A DNA stretch of 64,000 nt from the NCBI GenBank assembly GCA_028023455.1, contig JAQFVV010006199.1, forward strand, positions 4,414,972 through 4,478,971. The letters are read 5' to 3'. Under the pieces are notes generated by a model that saw only the letters and a list, made by a program, of their open reading frames with translations, did not search any database and was not told where the DNA came from. Every line of letters begins with the position of its first letter. The first letter of the stretch is position 1. Origin of the DNA: Epiperipatus broadwayi (lineage: Eukaryota > Onychophora > Udeonychophora > Euonychophora > Peripatidae). The position numbers were made by a program, and so were the translations under genes. Below, in pieces: positions 11,139-23,800 of the stretch.

Positions 11139-14100
11139 TATAAATACAAGCGTTAGCAAGTTTTTTAACTTGCATTTTTGTTTATCATATATATATATAT
11201 TAGTAAATAATATTAATTAATAGTTCAACTGGTGACTGGCTAATTAAAGAACAATAACAATATTAATCATGGATTTGTTCATATGTCTATAGATATACAA
11301 ATAAATCCATAGATAAATAACTAATTAGAACTCATGTTTAACTCCATGACTTCTTAAAGTCTTTATTTAATAATATACATTTCTCATATTGTCATTCACT
11401 AGCAATTTAAACCATCAAACATCACATGATCACTAACAATTTTTAAGTAAGCACCTTGCTGTTGACTTCCGTTCTTGAATCATTCAATTAGATTTGACTG
11501 GAGCTCTTGTTTGCAAGTGCATTATTTCATTTCACTCTATTCTTTGAGTTTTATTAGTCTGCTTTTTCACTTTACTTTTTTCCTCCTCTCTCTTTCATCA
11601 AAAGTTTTGTAGACAATTTATTGACTTTGCTAATTTGCACTTTGTTGTTAGACTTGATTATAGAGCAAATTATAATATGATTGCTTTCAGTTAGTCTAAT
11701 TCTCTTTTCTGCTTATAATTATTTCTAGATTGACTCAACATTGTCTGTATTGATCAATTTTTATGCACATATATGACTATGTATAACTTTATTATTAAAT
11801 ACATAACTAGTCAATATACAACAAAAGCAAAATCAAGATAGTTTACAGAAAATGATCTGTATTGATTTATGGGATTTTTTATTTGAAAAAAAAAAAAGAT
11901 TAATAATAATATTAAATAGTTATAATGTATAATTTATAGTTTCTGCTAGAATTATATAATGATCCTAGAATTCAGAGATTTTAGCTTTTTAAGACAAGAT
12001 TTTAAAATTGAAATACAGCTATATTTTGCTGAAAGATATTATAAACATTCTGTTTTCATTTTTTATATATTTTAAATACACCTCTTTGTCAAAAGGAGCA
12101 GTTGTAAAATATCTTTGTGATCGATGTTTTGTTTTGTTTTTGCAATTTTTTTAGATAATATACTGATTTAATGTTTGCTTAAGGTCCAAGATTTATTTTA
12201 CAGTATTCAAACAATTTTGTTTTTTTATTCATATATGATTTTACTTTAATTCTAAGCAATACAAGAGTAAGCAAAGTTAATATTTCAATCACTGCTATGA
12301 CAAAAAGAATTTTTATTTTTTATATTTTATTTATAAACCTTTTATTTCTTTTAAAGATTATGATGAACACTTATTTGGTTGAAAAGGCACCATATATTAA
12401 GCAATGAATCATGAGTTTACTAATTTAAAAATATCACTGAGAGGCTGATTTATAAATTAAAATAAAATACCCAGGTCATTTCGTTACATATTATCAGTTA
12501 TGGGACAAAATTTTAAAGTCTATGATATTGGTTTTATAATTATATTATATCAATATCCCTTAGCTACAAAAACATATATAAATCTTTTTTTTTTTTTGGT
12601 AAATTTGAATCATAAGCAATATTACAGTTTCATTGATGGTGTTTACAAATTTTTCAAATGCTTCTTTATACTGCAATCACTATTTAAAGTTTTTATTATT
12701 ACATGTGATGTTACAGATATGATCACATTGTATTGCATTGTAATAATCCTACCTACTGATTGATGTAACATGGTTTTATTTTTTCTTAATTTATTGATGT
12801 ATATTTTATAAATTGCATGCAATATTTACACAAAATTCTGCATATCTAGTTAGTTTTGTCTTGTTTTATTATTCCATCTAGTTGTGATAATTTTTTATAA
12901 ATCAGTCTAATTAAAATTTTGCAACAAAATCAGAGTTATTTTAGTCAGAGTGCTTAAAGACATTTATTGTATAGTTGAAGAATATCAGATATCAACATAT
13001 CTAATTTTTTACATTATTTAGGGCATGGTTAAATAAAAATAATATACTTAATAATTCTCTTTCTCTTTTTTTGGCATAAATAGTATTATCTTTATGACTT
13101 ATGGTAAATCTATATGAGATAACAATCAATCATATTTTTAGCATGATTTTCTGATAACATGATCAAATGAGTTGAAACAAATGTGGAACAAAAATACTTT
13201 TATTCAACTATGAAAATTCAAGAGCCCTTTCTAACATTTTATAATTACAGTTTCCAAAGATGTTGATTATTTAATACAATTATATGCTTCATCTGTTGAA
13301 GTCATTTTTATTTTTTTAAAAAATAAATAATGATTTTTTAAAAAACAAAAAAGGAAGTTCTAATGAATGTATTTCCATAACTATAAAAGATATATAATTT
13401 TGGGGTATCTTTGTTTTTGGGAGATTTTATTTATATTTGAAAATTTTATAAATGTTAAAAGAACTTTAAATAAAATTAGCTTGATATTTTTATTTGTTTA
13501 AACAGTATTAATTCAGAGTTTGGGATATTTTTTTAAATAATTGGCTTTATTTGATATATCATTAGATATATCATATCAACTCATTTGTATTCAAAAATAT
13601 TGTTTTATTAGATTAAAACAGTTCTTTGTAGTCTTAAAAAAGCTATAATGTTATATATTCTGATAAAATATTTAAAAAAAGTTTTAAAACATGATAGTGA
13701 TATATTATTTTTAAAATTATTTGAAAGTTTTAAAAGTATATGAATTTGGAAATATTCAGTTGATCTTAAAGATGCTTCTACCATTCCAATTTATAAAATT
13801 AAAGGAGAGAAAATACTGCAATAGTTATTATGAAAAACTGTTGATGTTTAGCACTTTTAAAATAAAATTTGTGATTTTAGATAATCAAACATTATTACAA
13901 ATATAGTTTATATTGATAGAAAAATGCAAAATATATATATATTGTGAACAGCCAAGGTAAGATATACATTTAATTTATAGATTTTCTCAGATCTTTTTAC
14001 TAAAGTTTTGGCAATGTTATAAAATAATTAATTGCCATTAAAGTTTGTGGATATTTTACAACTTCTATACTATAGGTTGAAGAAAGAAGCATTATTACTA

Positions 14101-15799
14101 GTATTAAAAAATAGATATGTTTAAAATGGAAATGGTATTAAACAAGAAAATAAACTATTTCCAATTTTGTTTTATATTTTTATGATATTGATATTGTAAC
14201 AATTTGTATATAGGCAGTTTCATCTTTTTGCACCTTAGTTTTACAATACACTAATAATTGTGTTATTTTTGCCAATTAAATAAATAATCTACAAATGTTT
14301 TTAAGTTTTGAATGAAATCTATAAAGATTTTGATTGCATAGATATTTATCATTTAACAGTTTTAAGAATTATCAGCTTAAAAGCATTGATCAGTTCAAGT
14401 ATTTTGATGGCTTTTGTGGATTCATAACTTCTGCTGCATTTAATTATTATAGACATATAACTTTTTTTTTCGCAAAATTACTTGCATATTGAACTGTTAC
14501 TCAGCCAAATTTATTGTATGGAAGTAAGACTTGGAATTCCTATTGATGTAAAATAAAGTACTTTGAAAAAAATGTATTTAAAAATATTTCTTGATAAAAT
14601 CGAAAATATAAAAAGATGCGCTACTATTGATTCTACAATTGTTAAGGACACATTGTCATTGGATGAACTTAAACATGGAAAATATATTTTCCATTTATTA
14701 AGATTATTTCAAAGAAAAGGATGCAACATCAATTGGGATATGATTGATGATAGAATGCTTTATAAGGACTTTTCAGTTTTATATAATTATTATAAAACAC
14801 GTTTTTAACTTTTTGAACTTTCTTGTCTCACTCTTTTTTGTTGTTGTTGAGTTATGATAGCATTTTTATTAGTTTATGTTATGTGTGTTTGTTAATGAAT
14901 TGGACTTTATTATTATTATTTTTACAGTAAGTAGTAATTTCATAATTATATTGTGCTTGTTGAAATTTATTTTCATACAAATTTCGTATTTCAAATTATA
15001 GAAGTGAAGCTCTGAGTAAAAGCAGTTTCATTTAAAAAGTGGAAAATTAATAAAATATGTACTATTTTAATTTAAATCTTTAAAAAAAAAAAGGCCATTT
15101 ATAATTGTCTGTCATTTTGGAACAGTAACGAATGAAAGGTATTTTAACCTACAGTATCCAATCTTATTATTCTTACTTCATAAACAGAACACTCAAGTTA
15201 TTTTTCTTTAAATTATTCTTTAAAAGTCGATAACAGCTGCTGTTACAAATCACAAATAAAAATCATTCAGGAGTAAAAAAAAAAAAAGTAAGACTTGCAA
15301 TCAATGTCAGACTTTTCTTACTTTGAATCTATTTACTTAATATTATTTCTATCATTACTTAGATGAATAAATTTTATTAATATAAATCTAACATTTTATT
15401 TAATTTATAAAAAACAGACAATTATATTTAACAATATAAATAATTTTGTAAACTATTAATCTTATTACTAGCCAAACAAACATGAGATGACATAGTAGGT
15501 ATAATCTTTTTCCACTAGTGGTTATATCTCAGGTGAAATTAATATTCAATTCCAGTTAAGCTTTTTTCAAAGTTGTCATTAGAAGAGTCTTAATTTTTTC
15601 ATCATTCTTACTTTATTTTTGTTTAGTGTTTTATTTGTAACTTTAACGTTCTTATTACTAATATTTATATTAAGCGTTATAAGAATATTAATAACAGTTA
15701 ATTAGAATTTTTCTAGCACTAGTAACTTCATTTTAAACTCTATGAATGAAAATAAAACTAAAATATTCCAAAATAATTTATGAATAAAGTCATTGTCAT
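11139..15799. other. AT-rich stretch, no recognised gene
   Basis: One plus-strand frame at 14563-14808 (81 codons, containing LDELKHGKYIFHLLRLFQ) has somewhat protein-like composition and might be a decayed transposon or exon fragment, but I recognise no domain. Nearby at 11407-11430 the minus strand repeats the TGATCATGTGATGTTT block of the 285-345 repeat family. Otherwise nothing is seen. Confidence 0.45.
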
Positions 15800-16110
15800 G
15801 TATATTATATAATGAGCTTGCAAATAGTTCTTAACAAGCTTCTCAGAATATCCCCAACCACATATCGGTTTCTGCTACTGGCTTCTTCAATGAGTTCTAG
15901 AGTATTAAAGAATTAGATTTAAAATATAAGGCCAAGCCCAGCTATTTTATCTAATGGATAACTATTAAGTAGAAAATTTGAAAATTTCAGATATACATAT
16001 GTCTTCCAATCCAGCTATTTAATTTAAATAGCCATATGAGACTGAACCAAGTTCAGATTAGCCATATACACCATATATTTATAAAGACTATAAATTTGTT
16101 GTCACTACAT
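15800..16110 (+). repeat. Dispersed repeat copy 1 (second copy near 63.5 kb)
   Basis: This segment aligns with about 63500-63770 over roughly 270 bp at perhaps 75% identity. Shared blocks include GGNCAAGCCCAGC, TATCTAATNGNTAACTATTAA, TTTCAGATAT and CATATGNGACTGAA. It is non-coding; the element class is unknown. Confidence 0.7.
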
Positions 16111-16392
16111 TGAAATTAGGACATATCATCTTACTAGAAAAGACAATTAAATTAGATAAAAATCTTATGCCTTTAAATAAAGCTGAAATAAAAATATTTT
16201 ATTCTAAATATATACAATTTTTTATGAGTTCTTAGCCTTTAGGCAGTCAAAACTGATTTATAATTTTTTTAATTGGGCAGTGTACAATAGATAAAGTTTT
16301 TTTTTAATTATACTATTTGACAAGTTTGATGATCGATATATGCTTAATCTCCATTATTGTTTTATGCATTTGTGTGTTTATTAATGAAAATA

Positions 16393-16462
16393 TAATAGAT
16401 TATCACATGATCACTATTTCCTATGCTTAACTGAGTTGTATGGAGAGTTTTGCTATGTTATA
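16393..16462 (-). repeat. Fragment of the CAAAACTCTCCATA repeat family
   Basis: Read on the minus strand it gives CAAAACTCTCCATACAAC and, further on, AGTGATCATGTGAT. These match the blocks at 285-345 (plus) and the right side of the palindrome at 45886-46045. Confidence 0.5.
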
Positions 16463-16519
16463 ATAGATGTTAACATAATGATGTGAAACTTCTTCATTGT
16501 ATTACATCAGGCCTATTGT

Positions 16520-16860
16520 TGCTTATTGTAAAAAGGGTGATGGGTGAAAACAAATATAATAATCAGTCAGATGAAAAAAATAAATGGTGACTAAATTATA
16601 TATAATTGAACTAAATATATCAGAACACAAATCTTTAAAATAGAATCAGACTTTACAAATGAATGAAAAACTGAAACCAATTTCAATGTTAATAAATGGA
16701 AAATCAAAAATTAAATTTGCAAAAAATAAAAAGAGGTTGGTCTATTTTGTAAAAGCTTTAAATCAAGTTAAATGAGCTGTGTGACGTAAATGATAGGAAA
16801 AGAATATATAATCATTTTAAAAATAGATTTAAAGTATACAAATTTAATTCCAAAATCTAT
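16520..16860 (+). repeat. Repeat matching both flanks of the 19-kb Penelope relic
   Basis: Its left part (16520-16740) aligns with 18610-18800 (shared TTTCAATGTTA, AAATATATCAGAA). Its right part (16740-16860) aligns with about 19955-20080 (ACTTTAAAT/AGAATATATAAT context). The two parts are contiguous here but flank the coding relic at 18950-19810. It may be an internally deleted or pseudo-LTR-only copy of the same Penelope-like element. Confidence 0.5.
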
Positions 16861-16999
16861 TTTTATTAATAAAATCATATTAATGCAGTATTCTTCACTA
16901 AAACAAAATTTGTATTTAAAATATTTTCAAAAGAAGTCCCTTGTTGATTTAATCCTCCTTTACCTATGATTCATTAATCACAAATTATTTCATAATTTT

Positions 17000-18600
17000 T
17001 ATAAACCGAAAACTTTCTTCACTCATATATTATTCTTAATATAGGAATTAAAAATACTTTTATTTCTGATCTAATAGACTGTGTGAAGAAAATATTTCCT
17101 AATAAATGAACCGGTATTCATCTGAATATCTTAATTGATATAAATATATATTAATGTCTAATGCTAAATATATTAAACTTTTGATGAATAAATGAATTTT
17201 AATCTTATCATTAGTAAGAAAAAACATTCAATTTCATTTTGCTATGATCTCTATTATCTAATACATTAGCTTCTTGAGAGATTTCTTAATAAATGACACA
17301 TATATATTCTGCATTTGAATGTGTATGAGTGCGACCATTATACAAAAAAAAAATTAATATATTTATTTACAAATATACTTTCAGTTGCTCTGTTGTTGGT
17401 GATGTATATAAAAACCATTTAATTTGTATTAATTGTTTATGCTGCTATTGATGCCAATATATTTTTCAAATTAAACATATCTTGATATTTTCTACTATAT
17501 TGAATTATCTTAATCACTTGCCAGTAAAAATCTCACTCCTGAATGGTTTTTAGAATGTTCAAATGTTTTGCCAAATTTTTATGTGGAAAACACACACAAT
17601 GTTTTATATATGCTTAACTTGTTAGTTATTATATTATGTTTCTTCACATGTATGTACTTCAATGAGATTTTTATAGTTATCATGACTTTTATAATTTCTA
17701 TATAAAATATTCATATTATAAATCACATGATACATTGTAAATTTTTGTATTTATAAATTGAGTACAGAATTTTGCATAATCTTGCTCTTAATTTAACCTA
17801 ATATTTTGTTAGCAATGATATTGCAGCTTTCAAATATTAATTATTGAACTTTGAAAAATAAATATTTAAATTTAAAATCATTTTAATGATCAAAAATCCT
17901 GCTAAACTTGTAAATTTATTGTTATTTTCTTTCAAAAAACTATGTTGTAATATCAAGCTCTATGCAAAATTAATATAGGTTAAATAATTGAATTCTTATC
18001 TATGTTATATGTAAACAGATTCAATATTTTTCTTAAACTTTGAACTACTCAATAATGTAATTAAATTTATAATGACTATTACTAGTTAAGCTTTTTGTGC
18101 AAGAATTGCAATTTACACTGTCAAGCTATTAAGAGAAATCATTTATGATAATGTTATTTATACCTCAAAAAATGATAAAGTTTTGGGATTGAGTTTTTTG
18201 TAATTACTACATTTTTTTTAATCTTCTGAGATTGTAGGAAAATTGTACATTCTTTATCAAATAAAATCAAACATAAAACCTTACATATGAAAATAAAAAG
18301 TACAATATATTATAGGTGATGTTCAATCAGCCTGAATTAGATACATATCAAGAAATATGTTGTTTAATACATTCTGTTTTTTTTTAATTGTTGTAACTTA
18401 GATATTTAAAGAATTGTTTATATAAGTCCAAGATTATGTCAGAATTATAAAAGTAAGATTGAAAATATTAAAAATAAAATCTTTGTACATATGTGCTTAA
18501 TTCTCACAATTTTACTATGCTTTCATATAGTAAGTTTATGAATAAAATATAACAACTAATATTTATATATTGATGTCAAACTTAATTTGTCTTTAATATA
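17000..18600. other. AT-rich stretch, nothing recognised
   Basis: No frame or repeat could be supported beyond short A/T runs. Confidence 0.5.
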
Positions 18601-18609
18601 TTAGATCAG

Positions 18610-20100
18610 GATGGATAAAAAATAATATAATATTAAATCAGGTTAAAAATATGTAGTCACAAAATTATGTGTAATTGAAGCAAATATATCAGAAAACAAA
18701 TTTCTAGTATGAAATTATGCTTTTCAAATTAATAGGGAAACAATAGTTCAATTTCAATGTTAGAAAATGGGAAGCCAAAATTAAAATCTGCAGAAATTGC
18801 ATGCACACAAAAAAAACTCCACAAAAATGGAATTATAAACAGGTAATATAAATCCCAGCAACACAGAGAAAAACAACTAATTAATTTTACATTCTAAATG
18901 AATTTTCAATGTTGAATACTCTTGGTAAAGATAATAATATCAAACAATAATAATAATATTGTAATCATAAGCTATATTGATGACATTTTTACTTTGGTCT
19001 TTTGGAAATTATTTTGAATATTTTTGATAAACTGTTCTATTGAACATGAAATTAGTGGAATCATTAAATATTTAGATTTTTAATAATGTATGCTACCAAT
19101 GCATTGAATTATACAATACAAATTAAGCATATCAATGTTAGAAGCTATATCAATCCTAAATCTTTTATATATTCGGGATATAAATATGCAAGTTTCAAAG
19201 CTTTTCCTGCACAGGAACCATAATTTGTGTAAATTTGAATTAAATAATAATGATAATCTATATGTCACAACAAATATGCATTATTTAATTAAACATGTTA
19301 AGCATTTTAGTGATAAATTAAGATATAATAATAAATACATTATGGATAATAAGCCATGGATGATCTTTTCTTATATATCTTCTACATCTATAAAAATAAA
19401 GAAGTGTGTAATAAATAATACATTTTTGTTCACTTGCAATATTAAACTATTTCATTAACAATAATAAAGATAAAATTAATCCTAAGAAACATCTTTGCAT
19501 TATTTGTTGATTATCATGAGCATTGACTTTACATTTATTACTCTGAATCCAGAATAAATATTAAGGTAAAAATTAATCAATACATATATTGCTACAATAA
19601 AGTCAAATTGAAACCCTCAATGCCATCCATGTTTTTCAGCATGAAAGGCTATTTGATCATGCTTTCAATCTTAATGAGATGAAAATTGTTTGTACTAAAC
19701 ATAATAGAAAATGTACAATTAAAGAGGCTTGATTTATTAATAATGGTAACCTTGTGATTAATAAAAATTCTAATAGCATTTTATTAAGTTCAGTTTGGAA
19801 TATACACAATTTTGCAATTTTCTTTCATTTTTTCAAAAATATCATATTGTAACTATTAGCTCAGCATCAAAAATTATTTATGATGTAAAATTAATTACCT
19901 ATTTTCTCCATGTTCTAGGATTAATATTTTTTGTTTTTGAAAAATAAATGAATAAAAAAAGGTTAAAACCCTTCATAAAAACTTTAAATTATGTTAAATA
20001 AACTATATGATATAAATGATTATAAAAGAATATATAATGCATTTTATAAATAAACTTTAAATATGCAAGTTGATATCTTCAATGCTAGAGGATTTAACTG
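18610..20100 (+). mobile_element. Penelope-like retroelement relic with flanks
   Basis: The extent is inferred from coding remains at about 18950-19810, plus flanking segments 18610-18800 and 19955-20080 that occur contiguously at 16520-16860. The element is on the plus strand and heavily mutated; the true ends are not defined. Confidence 0.5.
18950..19810 (+). pseudogene. Penelope-like RT and GIY-YIG endonuclease fragment
   Basis: The reading begins with an RT catalytic block, SYIDDIF (YIDD at 18973-18984). It is followed by IEHEISGIIKYLDF, which matches the Penelope-type region after the YxDD motif. After several frame changes, 19600-19810 reads HERLFDHAFNLNEMKIV, then a basic segment, IKEA, and FINNGNLVINKNSN ending in a tryptophan. 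That is the C-terminal half of the Penelope GIY-YIG domain, including its conserved glutamate. Stops and frameshifts are frequent, so the copy is dead. Penelope-like elements couple a telomerase-like RT to this nuclease and move through RNA. The N-terminal half is missing. Confidence 0.65.
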
Positions 20101-21737
20101 CAAAATCTCTTAATCTTCTTTAACAAAGACATATTCAATTACATTGCACATAATTTAGGCACTGTTTATTTTTTTACATCTGATTTATCATTATATTCTT
20201 CCTCATCCATTATAATGTCTGTTGTAATATGCTAAAGACAAATTAAGTTTCATATTAATGTATGACTATTATTTATTATATTTTGTTCATAAATCATCTA
20301 TGAGAGTAATTGTGGAAATTAAATATACAAAGAATTTATTTTTGACATTTTAAATGTCAATTTTGTAATTTCCATTTACATAATTCTGGATTTATATAAA
20401 CAATGTCCAAAACATCTAAGGTAAAAGACTTTTTAAAAACAGGATGTATTAATCAACACATTTTTTGGTTCTTATTTGTTTCACACTGTGTGAACATCAC
20501 TTGTAATATAATGTAGAATTTATTTCCATTAGATATATATATACTCTGTTTTATGACAAATGATAAATGTGCATTTGAAAAAATTTAATTTCAAGCAGAC
20601 TGATCATTGTATATGCCAGTAACTATAAGTATTATATTTTAAGTTTTCGATTGAGATTTGAATTACAAAATTATCAGATATTAATAAAAATCAGTCACAT
20701 GTCACATGACCTATATCAGATATAAAATTTTATATTATTTTTATGAATAAAAAAATTAGACATCAAAGATATAAGATAAATATATGTTGGTGCTTTTGAA
20801 CTAAGAAAATGAAAAATGAATGAGTGGATAATTGATGAGTACAGACTCAAACTGTTACCCAAAGGACAAGTGATCAGATTGAAATTGTCTAATTTTTATT
20901 ACATTATGAGATGATGCAATTCATTATAAAAGTATGCAAAAAAATAACATGAGTAATGAAGTAAATTGATCTCATCATCCCAACAATAAATTTATCATTG
21001 AGAAAAAAGTAAGAAAAACATATATATGTTCTGACAAAATGCTATTCATATAATTTCCGGGAGTCATTGATATTGATTAGTAGATAATAGTGCTTTCAAT
21101 TACTCTTTTTTTTTATGTTAAAAAAAGTGAGACAGGAGAAAAAACATTATCTTATTATTTTAAATCATAACAATCTTATCTCTTAGTAAATAAGAAATAA
21201 ATTAATTATAGATAAAAAGTGATTAACCAAGCCAATAATTAAATATATTTAGTTCTAAATTATCACAGAACAAAAATTTTGTTAATTAAGACTAAATGCT
21301 GGATCTCTACATTTACTTTTTGATTATTATTATCCCAATTACATAAATAGTTTTAATAATATTTACAAGTTATATTTTATTTAATTTATCTGCATCAATG
21401 ATTATGCTATCTAATTTAAACTATTTTCCAATTTTAAGCAATATCATTATTAGGTAAAAATAAAATAATTTACCATGCAAAATAAACATAGCCTATTTTA
21501 TTCATTATTACAATTGCTCATAAAATTAATATTCAGAAGATTATCAACAAAATTCAACATTTTAAAGAATACATATAAATAAATAACTCAGATTATATGT
21601 AACTGAACCGGAAGTAGCTTAAACTTCCCGTGAGTTTTATAAGTAAATAAACTCTTTAATTAAAAGACACATCTGTTTTTTAAAAAATTTATTTACTAAT
21701 ATAACTCGCCGGAAACTTCAGTTATTTCTTATTCAGT
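20101..21737. other. AT-rich stretch, nothing recognised
   Basis: No coding or repeat structure could be supported. A short AACTTCCCGTGAGTT-type hairpin near 21603-21720 was noted but is weak. Confidence 0.45.
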
Positions 21738-21762
21738 TATATATATATGTGTGTGTGTGATC
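21738..21762 (+). repeat. (TA)n(TG)n microsatellite
   Basis: Short TATATATATATG followed by TGTGTGTGTG. The same compound dinucleotide type recurs at 41030, 48368 and 57323. Confidence 0.85.
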
Positions 21763-21779
21763 AATATCAGTATTTTCTA

Positions 21780-22310
21780 TCATTATTGTTCCACTACTGG
21801 ATAAAATTCTTCCATAGTTTAATCCAGTTTTTTCACTCCATAGCTTCTTCACATTTCTTTATGAATTTTTTTATTTTCATTCTTTAAAATCTAATTCAAG
21901 ATTTAAAGTGTCCATTTATTATTATCTTTTTTAGAAACATGTACAGTTTATCTATATTTATATCTTTTAATTCTTTTAATAATGCTGATACCAGTTTGTT
22001 CTTTTATTTATATATTTTGCTTTGGATTCCTTCTAATATTCCTAATACAAATCTCATCATACTATTGTAGGGCCTGCAGCCTTGATATTTCTCTCATGGT
22101 AGTATACAAGTTTTTGACTCATATATAAGAATTGGGAAAACATGTCTAATACACTGACATATTACCTTGTAATAATAAATTATTTCTAGCAAAAGCATTC
22201 CATTTAAGTTTAATTCTGTAATTAATTTAATCCATTATGTTTCCATCCTTTTAAAAAATCGGACCAAGAGATTATATTTGTAATTATTAATTTCTTCTCA
22301 TTCATGATTC
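21780..22310 (-). pseudogene. LINE RT C-terminal fragment
   Basis: On the minus strand about 22170-22040 reads IRHVFPILIYESKTCIL followed by MMRFVLGI. This corresponds to the LPxLLYGxExW...RCLRRILGI region downstream of the RT palm in many animal non-LTR elements. Further down (about 21870-21780) come VKKLWSEKTGLNYGRILSSS-like residues without clear match. It shares DNA with 43690-43770 (TCTANCAAAAGNANTC and the TTAATTCTNTNATTAAT block), so both derive from one LINE family in the same orientation. The copy is 5'-truncated and full of stops. Clade is not assigned. Confidence 0.55.
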
Positions 22311-23389
22311 TTAGTCTTTGTATTCTTCTTCAGCAAGAGCCGTTGAAGATTACTTTAATCAAGTACTAAACTCAGCCAATGATGAGGTCACAGAATGATT
22401 TTAAGTAGGAGTTAATTATAGATAACTAAGTATCTTATCAGATAAGAACTAGGTGTTGTTTTTGACAGAAGTAGTATTTTCTGTCCCATTGCAGTATATT
22501 TCTATCATTCTTTTTTTTCTTTCAACCTTAATTATAAATCAGATATTTTGATTCCAATATTTGTTTGCAACTGTGTATGTAAAGTATGTAAAAGTTTCGA
22601 TTTTGGGTAATCCGCAGTGGGAACAGATTTTCTAGAATATGAGCTTTTAGTTATATTATTTAATGAATAGGATGATTAAAAATAAATCACTTGTAACTAA
22701 ATTTAAAACTAAAATTTCATCTGATTTTTGTTTCTCCATATAAAAAATAATAATATTAACAAAAGTAAATATTTTCATTTTTTCTATATTGAAATTTAAA
22801 CTATTTAAACTTAAAATAAAATAACAATTACGAATTTAAAAAATTCACAATTTAAGATTTATATAACTGCTCTTAGTGAATTTAATTGAGCAAATATATA
22901 ACTATATGATTTTGGGGGAAATCAGTTTATCAACCAAAAAAAGGCTACTTGGTATTGAATTTAGCATGAGATCTAATTTAGTATTTTCTATCATTGAAAT
23001 TTTTAGATTTATCAGTAAAAGCTAGTAATATTATTGATTTTTTTCCGTCTCTTTATAAATACTTGAGCATTAGTATTATATTCAATAAGTTTAAATAAAA
23101 TAAACTTTTATTCCTTGTTGGCTAATGTTTCTGCATGAATGCTAATTAAATTTTTTTTTTTCATTTTGGAGATGTTAGTGCGTGTGTGTCTGTAAATAGA
23201 AATATGTATAAATAAAAATATGTGGTCCAAAGTTATTGGAAATAATAATACTTATTTAATGAAATTGTATTATTATTAAATTTTTGTATGAAATATGAAT
23301 TCATTATCAAGATCTATTTGTTATAGTAGAAAATTTATTATAAAGAAATTTTATATATATTAAACTCTTCTATGCTCTCTTCATATACA
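22311..23389. other. AT-rich stretch, nothing recognised
   Basis: Between the LINE fragment and the hAT MITE no frame or repeat is supported. Confidence 0.45.
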
Positions 23390-23397
23390 CCTTAATG
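23390..23397 (+). repeat. Left target-site duplication of hAT MITE
   Basis: CCTTAATG, identical to 23793-23800. Confidence 0.95.
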
Positions 23398-23792
23398 CAG
23401 GGGTCCCCAACCTTTTTGCACTTAAGAGCACATTCTATAATACCAGCCAGGTGGCGGGCACCACTTACTTTTTTCAACCAGATGGTGGACACCATTTATT
23501 TTTTCAATGTAAATTTATAGTTGGATATTGTTAATAATGCATATAATGTACAAAAAAATATTTACTTCAAAAATAAAATTTTAACATATAATTAATGTTT
23601 ATATTTTTACGCTGTAAAAGTATAGTATACCCTACAATTTCATTACAATATAATACAATAATTTATAATAAATTTTAAAAATTAAATTTATTTGTATCAG
23701 ATAAATTTTTATTGTGTTCAGATAGCGGCGGGCACACGGAAACTGGTCTGTGGGTGCTATGATGCCCGTGGGCATGGGGTTGGGGACCCCTG
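23398..23792. mobile_element. hAT-superfamily MITE, 395 bp, with 8-bp TSD
   Basis: The termini are CAGGGGTCCCCAACC and its exact reverse complement GGTTGGGGACCCCTG (15 bp). They are flanked by identical 8-bp copies of CCTTAATG at 23390-23397 and 23793-23800. CAG...CTG termini and an 8-bp duplication are diagnostic of hAT elements. The subterminal regions are GC-rich (GGTGGCGGGCACC, GCGGCGGGCACACGG) and the middle is AT-rich with no transposase. It is a non-autonomous element mobilised in trans. The intact duplication and exact termini point to a fairly young insertion. Open frames crossing it (23632-23967, both strands) are not genes. Confidence 0.95.
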
Positions 23793-23800
23793 CCTTAATG
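23793..23800 (+). repeat. Right target-site duplication of hAT MITE
   Basis: CCTTAATG, identical to 23390-23397. Confidence 0.95.

Noticed and set aside
14563-14808. 81-codon frame considered as a host exon
   Set aside because: Composition is slightly protein-like, but no domain, splice context or second copy supports it.
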